From: Microbacteriaceae bacterium
GTDB taxonomy: Bacteria > Actinomycetota > Actinomycetes > Actinomycetales > Microbacteriaceae
Direction: 5' to 3'
Assembly: GCA_947454285.1 (NCBI GenBank)
Contig: CANGJO010000053.1
Coordinates: 1 to 6,711, forward strand
DNA length: 6,711 bases
The first letter of the stretch is position 1; the number at the start of each line of letters is the position of its first letter. The notes beneath the pieces are model-generated. The model worked only from the letters and a program-made list of their open reading frames with translations, was not told where the DNA came from and ran no database searches. Position numbers and translations under genes: made by a program. Positions 1 to 5,434 of the stretch are shown here, piece after piece.

Positions 1-786
1 TACCGTGTTGCCACCAACTCCGTAACTTACGGTTGCATCCGACTGCAAGTGCATACCATCGGCAATACGGTTTAGGAATGTTCTAGAAACCTTGTAGAAG
101 TCTTCCTTGATTCGAGCTTCCTTTTGAATCACGGATGCCAGCGTCAGCAGATCGTGAACCTTGTTCGCGGGAATGCCGAAGGAGTTAATTTCTTCATGCA
201 TGCGGTCAACCATGGTTTGCAGTATCTCTTTTGCAGTTGAACCAGGTGCAAATGTATATGTTGCTGGGAACAGGTACCCCTCAAGATTTGGCAGCTTTGC
301 ACTCAGGCCAAATTCCTGCGGCTTGGTGAATAGTGCTTCGAAATCTGATTTAGGTACTCCGGTTGATTCGGCGAGCACGCCGAACATCACGCTCGCGCGC
401 AAGCCCTCTTTTATGGTGGTGCGTTGAAGTGAAGCCGAGTTCTGATCGCTAAGCGCTGAGATTGCGTCTGCTGATCGCATCTGCAATTTCAATGTGAAAA
501 TTCCAGGGTAGAAAGTTGGGTTGGTATCAAGAATCAATTGATAAGTCGTGCGGAAATTCTTAATCACACCAGCCTTGAGCAACTGATTGGTTATTGACTC
601 TCCCGAGTCACCCGCCTTCACAGTGATTTGAACTTTGCCAGTTCCCGGACCAGGAAAGTCATTTCCCTGGAGCTGTTCAATTGCCGCACGTATTAAACCT
701 TTGTTGGCATAGGCAACGGCTCCACCAAGAAGTAAAACAAAAACGATAAAACCGGCAAGTATGCGGCGGCGAGCATACTTATTCAT
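1..786 (-). CDS. mltG: Endolytic murein transglycosylase MltG (YceG-like), N-terminal 262 residues, 3' end cut by window edge
   Basis: Membrane-anchored lytic transglycosylase that cleaves nascent glycan strands in peptidoglycan and is thought to set strand length. Translating the minus strand from the ATG at 786 gives an open frame to the window edge. Residues 1-8 are basic (MNKYARRR) and about 9-27 form one membrane helix, so the rest lies outside the cytoplasm. The family signatures are clear: LEGYLFPATYTF at 168-179, LASVIQKEA at 216-224 and LQSDATVSYG at 247-256. Glu223 in the QKEA motif matches the catalytic Glu of the family. The C-terminal part of the catalytic domain is missing only because the window ends. 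The start overlaps the ruvX stop by 8 nt (ATGAATAA), with a modest SD-like GGGTGAA four bases upstream. An in-frame GTG three codons earlier (793-795) is an alternative start. It is probably last or near last in the rpsD-led operon. Confidence 0.95.
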   Translation of the reverse strand, partial: MNKYARRRILAGFIVFVLLLGGAVAYANKGLIRAAIEQLQGNDFPGPGTGKVQITVKAGDSGESITNQLLKAGVIKNFRTTYQLILDTNPTFYPGIFTLKLQMRSADAISALSDQNSASLQRTTIKEGLRASVMFGVLAESTGVPKSDFEALFTKPQEFGLSAKLPNLEGYLFPATYTFAPGSTAKEILQTMVDRMHEEINSFGIPANKVHDLLTLASVIQKEARIKEDFYKVSRTFLNRIADGMHLQSDATVSYGVGGNTV

Positions 787-1246
787 CGATTTCACCCATC
801 GCCTTACCTGGCTGTTTGCCCGTGGTCTTCTCTTGTTCCATAGCTTGTTCCAAGATAACGGTTGCCGCAATCTGATCGATTATTTTGCGACCCGATTTTG
901 AATCGCGTCCAGACAATTTCAAGGCATTCGTAGCGGTGACAGTAGTCATACGCTCATCAATGAAGCGCACTTCAGACGAAACCAATGGGCTCAACTGCCT
1001 CGCAAAATATATTGCATCCGCTGTAGAAGCCGAATGATTGCCCGACATCGAAACCGGAAGTCCAACATAGATCTCAATCGGTTCAACTTCATTGACCAAT
1101 TCAAGGATTCTTTTTAGGCTTGGCTCTAAATCTTCACCGCGTGCGACGGTTTCTAAGCCGGAAGCCAAAATTGCGTGAATGTCGCTTGCCGCGATACCGA
1201 TGCGGACCTTGCCAACATCTATCGCCAGTCGACGACCGGATCGCAC
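779..1246 (-). CDS. ruvX: RuvX/YqgF family putative pre-16S rRNA nuclease / Holliday-junction resolvase-like protein
   Basis: YqgF-family RNase H-fold protein of 155 residues, the usual length. The family is linked to maturation of the 16S rRNA 5' end and was first proposed as a Holliday-junction resolvase. Visible signatures are the first strand LAIDVGKVRIGIAASD (residues 7-22, Asp10), YVGLPVSMSG (60-69), FIDERMTT (95-102, Glu98) and IDQIAATVILEQ (123-134, Asp124). Asp10, Glu98 and Asp124 are the presumed metal-binding acids, and all are present. The last 20 residues are polar and probably disordered. The start is GTG at 1246, and its G is also the last base of the alaS TAG stop (TAGTG). No good Shine-Dalgarno lies at normal spacing, so translation probably depends on ribosomes finishing alaS. 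Pairing with alaS and mltG is the usual actinobacterial context and supports the call. Confidence 0.95.
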   Translation of the reverse strand: MRSGRRLAIDVGKVRIGIAASDIHAILASGLETVARGEDLEPSLKRILELVNEVEPIEIYVGLPVSMSGNHSASTADAIYFARQLSPLVSSEVRFIDERMTTVTATNALKLSGRDSKSGRKIIDQIAATVILEQAMEQEKTTGKQPGKAMGEIDE

Positions 1247-3903
1247 TATGCGCTCAGCGCTTCCTTGACTGCAACGATTGCAGCGGAAATCTTTGATGCA
1301 TCAGAGCCACCACCCTGCGCGATGTCATCCTTACCTCCACCGCCACCGCCGAGCACTGCACTAGCAGCACGAACAAGTGCTCCAGCCTTGGCGCCACTAT
1401 TACGAGCGGAATCAGTGGTAGCAATCACCAGCATTGGTTTGGTGTCGATGATTCCGAATACAGCGGAAATTGCGTTGTCGCCAGATACCTTTTCGCGAAT
1501 TGAGGTTGCCAGCGTACGAAGATCATCTACCGAACCAACTTCTCCAAGCTCTGCGACGATGAATTTGGTTGGCCCAACTTGCTGAGCCGCCGAAACAAAC
1601 TCAGGAATGCGAGTTGCTAGCTGACCTGCCTGCAGCGAAGCCAACTTGCGTTGTGCCGCCTTAAGTTCTTCGATGGTTGAAACCAAACGCTCTTCGAGCT
1701 GTTCCTTCGGTGACTTCAAGGCTTCAGTCAAACGAGCGACCAGTGCACGCTCAGCCGCTAACGAACGGAATGCTTCGATACCTACTAGAGCCTCAACTCG
1801 ACGTGAACCCGAACCAACCGAAGATTCACCAATCAGCGAGATCATTCCGATTTGAGAACTGTGATCAACGTGAGTACCACCACAAAGTTCGCGCGACCAA
1901 GGTCCCCCAATTTCAACAACGCGAACGCTTTCGTCATAGGTCTCACCAAATAGAGCCACCGCTCCCCACTTCTTTGCCTCAGGCAAAGTCATGAACTGCG
2001 CAGACACCGATAGGTCCTTGCGGATCGCTAGGTTACTCACCTCTTCGATTTCAGATTTAGTTTCTGATGACAAAGCTTGAGCCCAAGAGAAATCGAGTCT
2101 TAGGTAACCAGGCTTGTTGTACGAACCACTCTGCAATGCAGTAGGACCAAGCACCTCGCGAAGAGCTGCGTGAACAACGTGAGTTCCAGAGTGCGCCTGA
2201 CGCGCACCAATTCGCCAATCGGAATCAACCTTGGTTGATACCTTTTGGTCGATTGCAATGGAACCCTTGCGAACCAAAACCTTGTGGCTGATCAGACCCT
2301 TGACTGGCTTCTGCACATCTAGCACTTCTAGTTCAACACCATCGCCGACAATCAGACCGGCGTCAGAATCTTGACCACCAGATTCCGCATAGAAGGAAGT
2401 CTCGTCAAGAATTACTTCGGCAATTTGACCCTGTGCTGCAGACTTTGCATCCTTGCCATCAACAATCAGACCCAATACCTTTGCATCGGTTTCCAAAGAT
2501 TCGTAACCGGTGAACTTAGTGACACCCTTGGCACGGAAGTCTGAATACACAGAGAGATCCGTTCCCCCCAATTTCTTTTCGCGAGCATCGGCCTTAGCGC
2601 GATCGCGCTGTTCCGCCATCAAAGCCCTAAAGCCATCTCGGTCAACGGTAAGGCCCGCTTCTTCTGCGATTTCAAGAGTCAGATCGATTGGGAAACCGTA
2701 AGTGTCGTGCAACAAGAATGCAGCGTCACCAGTCAACTGAGTTGACTTTGCTGACTTCACCTCGGCAAGTGCCTGGTCAAGGAATACAGTTCCCGCTGTC
2801 AGGGTGCGCAAGAAGGTTTCTTCTTCGCCAACTGCCGCGCGCAGGATGCGATCGAACTCGGCTTCCAACTCTGGGTAAGCGGCCTTCATGGCATCTTTTG
2901 AAACTGTGAACAGTTCGGTGAACACCGGACGTTCAACGCCAAGCAATCGCATAGAGCGAACGGTACGACGCAACAAACGACGAAGAACGTATCCACGGCC
3001 ATCGTTGGCCGGTGTGACACCATCGCCGATCAACATCAATGCTGAACGAACGTGGTCGGCAACAACGCGCATGCGTACGTCATCCTCCACGCTTGCTCCG
3101 TAAGACTTGCCAGAAAGCTTTGCCGCTAGGTCTAGTACCGGACGAACCTGATCGATCTCGTAAAGGTTTTCAACGCCCTGCATCAAGAATGCAACGCGCT
3201 CCAGACCCATACCGGTATCAATGTTTTTCTTTGGCAGTTCGCCAAGAATTTCGAAACTATCTTTACCTGTACCTTCGCCACGCTCATACTGCATGAACAC
3301 AAGGTTCCAAATTTCGATGTAGCGATCTTCGTCTGCCTCAGGTCCACCCTCGCGGCCATATGCAGGACCACGGTCGTAGTAAATCTCTGAACATGGACCC
3401 GCAGGTCCAGGCTGACCGGTTGACCAGTAGTTGTCTTTCATTCCACGACGCTGAATGCGTTCCATTGGAATGTCGGCAACTTCACGCCAGATACCAATTG
3501 ATTCATCATCATCTTGGAAAACAGTGACCCAAAGCAGTTGTGGGTCTAGACCCAAGCAACCAGATTCTTTTGAACCGGTTAGGAATTCCCAGGCGTAAGC
3601 AATTGCTTCTTTCTTGAAGTAATCACCGAATGAAAAGTTTCCATTCATCTGGAAGAAGGTACCGTGACGGGTAGTCTTACCCACCTCTTCGATGTCTAGT
3701 GTACGCACGCACTTCTGAACTGAAGTTGCTCGAGAATAAGGAGCCGGAACTAGTCCACTCATATACGGAATGAATGGCACCATTCCAGCAACAGTGAAGA
3801 GAAGTGACGGGTCTTCGCTAATTAGCGAAGCAGAAGGTACAACTGTGTGGCCTTTGCTCTCGAAGAAATCGAGCCAGCGCCGGCGAATCTCGGCGGTCTG
3901 CAC
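1246..3903 (-). CDS. alaS: Alanyl-tRNA synthetase (AlaRS)
   Basis: Class II synthetase that charges tRNA-Ala with alanine in the cytoplasm; 885 residues, full length for the family. In order: the N-terminal TAEIRRRWLDFF start; motif 2 region RHGTFFQMNGNFSFGDYFK (79-97); motif 3 GMGLER (231-236); the tRNA-recognition region; the editing domain from about 495, with zinc ligands H571 and H575 (HSGTH) and C674 and H678 (CGGTH); a short coiled-coil-like stretch near 722-757; and the C-Ala domain ending with the glycine run before KDDIAQGGG (852-866). All expected catalytic and editing residues are visible, so it should clear Ser- and Gly-tRNA-Ala. The start is GTG at 3903, chosen because the conserved family N-terminus begins there; the next Met is residue 41, inside the catalytic domain. 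The upstream gene stops 2 nt before it and no clear Shine-Dalgarno is present, so coupling is likely. Ends with TAG overlapping ruvX. Confidence 0.98.
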   Translation of the reverse strand: MQTAEIRRRWLDFFESKGHTVVPSASLISEDPSLLFTVAGMVPFIPYMSGLVPAPYSRATSVQKCVRTLDIEEVGKTTRHGTFFQMNGNFSFGDYFKKEAIAYAWEFLTGSKESGCLGLDPQLLWVTVFQDDDESIGIWREVADIPMERIQRRGMKDNYWSTGQPGPAGPCSEIYYDRGPAYGREGGPEADEDRYIEIWNLVFMQYERGEGTGKDSFEILGELPKKNIDTGMGLERVAFLMQGVENLYEIDQVRPVLDLAAKLSGKSYGASVEDDVRMRVVADHVRSALMLIGDGVTPANDGRGYVLRRLLRRTVRSMRLLGVERPVFTELFTVSKDAMKAAYPELEAEFDRILRAAVGEEETFLRTLTAGTVFLDQALAEVKSAKSTQLTGDAAFLLHDTYGFPIDLTLEIAEEAGLTVDRDGFRALMAEQRDRAKADAREKKLGGTDLSVYSDFRAKGVTKFTGYESLETDAKVLGLIVDGKDAKSAAQGQIAEVILDETSFYAESGGQDSDAGLIVGDGVELEVLDVQKPVKGLISHKVLVRKGSIAIDQKVSTKVDSDWRIGARQAHSGTHVVHAALREVLGPTALQSGSYNKPGYLRLDFSWAQALSSETKSEIEEVSNLAIRKDLSVSAQFMTLPEAKKWGAVALFGETYDESVRVVEIGGPWSRELCGGTHVDHSSQIGMISLIGESSVGSGSRRVEALVGIEAFRSLAAERALVARLTEALKSPKEQLEERLVSTIEELKAAQRKLASLQAGQLATRIPEFVSAAQQVGPTKFIVAELGEVGSVDDLRTLATSIREKVSGDNAISAVFGIIDTKPMLVIATTDSARNSGAKAGALVRAASAVLGGGGGGKDDIAQGGGSDASKISAAIVAVKEALSA
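3813..3830. repeat. Perfect 18-bp palindrome inside the alaS 5' coding region
   Basis: The sequence cttcgctaattagcgaag is identical on both strands, 9 + 9 bases with no spacer. It lies 73-91 nt downstream of the alaS start and encodes about residues A25-D31. As RNA it can fold into a 7-bp stem with an AAUU loop. It could be a DNA site for a dimeric protein, an early mRNA hairpin, or a coincidence of codon choice. The function is unknown. Confidence 0.5.
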
Positions 3904-3905
3904 GA

Positions 3906-4208
3906 TTACTTAGTTGCAGGCTTAGTTGCTGGAGACTTCTTGGCCGCTGGCTTCTTGGCCGCTGCCGGCTTTTTAGCAGCGGTCTTCTTGGCCGCAGGCT
4001 TCTTTGCAGCACTGGCCTTTGACGCACGAGGAGTTCCAGTAAGTTCAGCGGTGCGGTCTAGGAAAGCTTCAGTAGCGGTCTCGCTAAGTTCCTTGGCTCG
4101 CGCGGTGGCATCGGCAAGAAGCGCCTGAGCGTTCGGATTCTTATCAAGTTGCTTCTTGATCTCAACGCCGGCAAAAATTCCAACGGCTAGCCAAAAAATC
4201 TTCTTCAT
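3906..4208 (-). CDS. Small protein of unknown function with hydrophobic N-terminus and Ala/Lys/Pro-rich repeat tail
   Basis: I do not recognise a characterised function. The 100 residues fall into three parts. Residues 1-20 (MKKIFWLAVGIFAG onward) look like a short membrane or membrane-associated segment. Residues 21-58 are a charged, Ala-rich probable helix. Residues 61-100 form a strongly basic, low-complexity tail of AAKKP/AAKKT/AAKKS units, with 15 Ala, 13 Lys and 5 Pro in 40 residues. Position between a DUF948-like gene and alaS matches the small DUF6167-type proteins seen there in other Actinobacteria, but that assignment is tentative. Similar tails occur on histone-like and envelope-associated actinobacterial proteins, so binding of nucleic acid or an anionic surface is plausible inference. 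The ATG at 4208 has a good Shine-Dalgarno (AGGA inside the preceding TAG GAA), 6 nt upstream. The stop lies 2 nt before alaS. Confidence 0.8.
   Translation of the reverse strand: MKKIFWLAVGIFAGVEIKKQLDKNPNAQALLADATARAKELSETATEAFLDRTAELTGTPRASKASAAKKPAAKKTAAKKPAAAKKPAAKKSPATKPATK
3933..4010 (-). repeat. Degenerate 15-nt tandem repeat encoding AAKK[P/T/S]
   Basis: Five consecutive imperfect units (one with an extra Ala) encode residues 67-92 of the small tail protein. Lys codons are mostly AAG, while Ala codons vary (GCT, GCA, GCG, GCC). The repeat is therefore conserved more as protein than as DNA. Such a tract could vary in unit number between strains. The opposite strand reads as a hydrophobic Leu-Ala-Ala-Gly-Phe pattern, which is only the shadow of this repeat. 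Confidence 0.75.
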
Positions 4209-4216
4209 TTTGATTC

Positions 4217-4567
4217 CTACTTCTTTTTACCGATAAGTGCGCTACGCAGGCTCTGAGTTAGGCCCGCAATTTTTACCAATGGTGAACCAACAGCAGAAGA
4301 GAACACAGCTACAAGTGAACTGATGTTTGAACTTACTTCTGCAACGTTCTCGGTGATTACATCAACGCGAGCGAGCTGCTTGTTGGTTGCAGTCACGGTA
4401 TCGGTTAGTTCAGTGAGCAGTGGAGCAACGCTTTCGTTGAGGTCGCGAATTGAATTGCGAGTCTCATCTAGTACGCGCCCAAGCTTAAGCAACGGCACCG
4501 CGATGAATAGAACTAGAAGCACGAAGCCTCCGGCTGCTACCAATGCTGCAACGTCTCCACCGCTCAT
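4217..4567 (-). CDS. DUF948-like single-pass membrane protein with coiled-coil region
   Basis: A 116-residue protein of unknown function resembling the DUF948 family. After a short start it has one hydrophobic segment at about residues 7-28 (VAALVAAGGFVLLVLFIAVP), followed by KLGRVLDETRNSIRDLNESV and an amphipathic, probably coiled-coil stretch to about residue 90. It ends in a basic GKKK tail. A one-TM helix plus helical coil suggests a membrane-anchored scaffold or partner protein; no catalytic motif is visible. The ATG at 4567 has a strong Shine-Dalgarno, AGGGGAG at 4573-4579, five bases upstream. The gene follows rpsD by 39 nt with no terminator between them and precedes the small tail protein by 8 nt. 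It therefore very likely shares the rpsD transcript but has its own translation start. Confidence 0.85.
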   Translation of the reverse strand: MSGGDVAALVAAGGFVLLVLFIAVPLLKLGRVLDETRNSIRDLNESVAPLLTELTDTVTATNKQLARVDVITENVAEVSSNISSLVAVFSSAVGSPLVKIAGLTQSLRSALIGKKK

Positions 4568-4572
4568 CTGAA

Positions 4573-4579
4573 CTCCCCT
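4573..4579 (-). promoter_or_regulatory. Strong Shine-Dalgarno of the DUF948-like gene
   Basis: AGGGGAG on the minus strand, five bases before the ATG at 4567. It is the best ribosome binding site in the window and contrasts with the absent or weak sites before alaS and ruvX. It sits in the 39-nt rpsD-DUF948 gap, which otherwise holds no hairpin or U-tract, so read-through from rpsD is expected. Confidence 0.75.
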
Positions 4580-4606
4580 AATTTTTCTTAAATTGAGTGA
4601 CTGCTA

Positions 4607-5236
4607 TTAACGGGCAGCGTAGTACTCAACCACAAGCTGAACTTCACAGGTAACTGGAACTTCAGCGCGCTTTGGACGACGAACTAGAGTCGCGTGCAGC
4701 TTGTCTAGTGAAACGTCTAGGTAGCCAGGAACTGGAGGAAGAACATCAACGTGTCCACCTGCAGCGGCAACCTGGAATGGCTCGGTAACTTCACTCTTTG
4801 CGTGAACGTGGACTAGCTGTCCAGGCTTCACGCGGAATGAAGGACGGTCAACGCGCTCTCCGTTAACAAGAATGTGACGGTGTACAACCATCTGACGTGC
4901 CTGAGCGATGGTGCGTGCAAAACCTGCGCGCAAAACAATCGCGTCAAGACGCATTTCTAGAAGCTCAACTAGGTTTTCACCAGTTAGGCCCTCGGCACGC
5001 TTTGCTTCAGCAAAAGTCTTGCGAAGCTGAGCTTCACGAATACCGTACTGAGCGCGAAGACGCTGCTTCTCGCGAAGACGAACGGCAAAGTCGCTGTCGG
5101 CCTTCTTCTTGGTACGACCGTGCTCACCTGGAGCGTAAGGGCGCTTTTCTAGATACTTTGCAGCCTTTGGAGTAAGAGCTAGTCCCAAAGCTCGCGACAA
5201 GCGAGTCTTGCTGCGGGTACGTGTTGTCTTTGACAC
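4607..5236 (-). CDS. rpsD: 30S ribosomal protein S4 (uS4)
   Basis: Primary 16S rRNA-binding protein that nucleates assembly of the small-subunit body; 209 residues, the usual length. The N-terminus (SKTTRTRSKTRLSRALG) has no zinc-binding cysteines, so this is the zinc-independent form. Then come EKRPYAPGEHGR (30-41), the LREKQRLRAQYGI segment (54-66), TGENLVELLEMRLD (85-98), and the S4 RNA-binding domain from about 96 to 150 (ARQMVVHRHILVNGERVDRPSFRVKPGQ). The C-terminus RRPKRAEVPVTCEVQLVVEYYAAR (186-209) is typical of Micrococcales. The GTG start at 5236 has AAAGGA (5241-5246) four bases upstream. The ATG at 5247-5249 is out of frame. Termination uses tandem in-frame stops TAA-TAG (4609-4604). 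S4 represses its own mRNA in several bacteria, and the structured leader here fits that idea. Leu codon CTA is unusually frequent for a ribosomal protein gene. Confidence 0.98.
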   Translation of the reverse strand: MSKTTRTRSKTRLSRALGLALTPKAAKYLEKRPYAPGEHGRTKKKADSDFAVRLREKQRLRAQYGIREAQLRKTFAEAKRAEGLTGENLVELLEMRLDAIVLRAGFARTIAQARQMVVHRHILVNGERVDRPSFRVKPGQLVHVHAKSEVTEPFQVAAAGGHVDVLPPVPGYLDVSLDKLHATLVRRPKRAEVPVTCEVQLVVEYYAAR

Positions 5237-5389
5237 GTGTTCCTTTCATTGAATCCGAAGATTCCTATAGCGGTAATTGTTCACAAGTCGGATCGAGGTG
5301 ATCCTCTGCCACGGACCCTCTGGCTATAAGAAGGTCGCACCGTGAATTGAGCATTCGTTCAGCCGCGATTGAATGCTCCAGTCGGCAAC
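5237..5389 (-). promoter_or_regulatory. Highly structured rpsD 5' leader, candidate S4 autoregulatory RNA
   Basis: Read as RNA on the minus strand, the leader can form consecutive hairpins. P1 (5378-5349) has eight perfect pairs, GAGCAUUC with GAAUGCUC, around a 14-nt loop. P2 (5345-5309) has an outer helix UCACG/CGUGG, a 4-nt bulge, then GACCUUCU with AGAGGGUC (one G-U) and a 7-nt loop UAUAGCC. P3 is either GGAUC-ACCUC-GAUCC (5304-5290) or the exclusive alternative GAGG-AUCA-CCUC (5306-5295). P4 (5264-5251) is GAAUC-UUCG-GAUUC, a stable C(UUCG)G tetraloop ending five bases before the Shine-Dalgarno at 5246-5241. The P2 loop UAUAGC is fully complementary to GCUAUA at 5271-5266, giving a possible six-pair pseudoknot. 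No U-tract follows any hairpin, so control would act on translation rather than termination. All pairings were found by eye. Confidence 0.55.
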
Positions 5390-5395
5390 CTGTCT

Positions 5396-5424
5396 ATCCT
5401 AACAGCGACTAGCGCGCGAATAAA
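5396..5424 (-). promoter_or_regulatory. Candidate rpsD operon promoter with extended -10
   Basis: On the minus strand, TAGGAT (5401-5396) matches the actinobacterial -10 pattern TAnnnT and is preceded by TG plus one base, giving an extended -10 (TGTTAGGAT). Seventeen bases further upstream lies a poor -35 candidate, TTTATT (5424-5419). Transcription would start near 5389-5390, just before the structured leader. No terminator for rarA is visible between its stop and this site, so some read-through from rarA is possible. Confidence 0.5.
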
Positions 5425-5434
5425 GGGCAGTTGG

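Noticed and set aside
161..427. 88-codon plus-strand frame
   Set aside because: It is antisense to MltG, whose signature motifs lie on the other strand.
1175..1585. 136-codon open frame on the plus strand
   Set aside because: It is antisense to the ruvX start and the AlaRS C-Ala domain. Its proline run is the reverse of the AlaRS glycine run.
3541..3554. 14-bp perfect palindrome tgggtctagaccca in alaS
   Set aside because: A palindrome of this length is expected about 0.4 times by chance in such a window, and nothing else marks the site.
3847..4128. Plus-strand frame with hydrophobic LAAGF repeats that looks like a membrane protein
   Set aside because: It is the reverse complement of the KKPAA repeat tail. 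The hydrophobicity is a by-product of AAG and GCN codons read backwards.
5247..5249. ATG upstream of rpsD as its start codon
   Set aside because: It is out of frame with S4, while the GTG at 5236 gives the conserved N-terminus and has AAAGGA just upstream.
5349..5378. 8-bp hairpin in the rarA-rpsD gap as a rarA terminator
   Set aside because: The stem is strong but is followed by AAUUCACGG rather than a U-tract, and it lies downstream of the rpsD promoter candidate. It is better read as leader helix P1.
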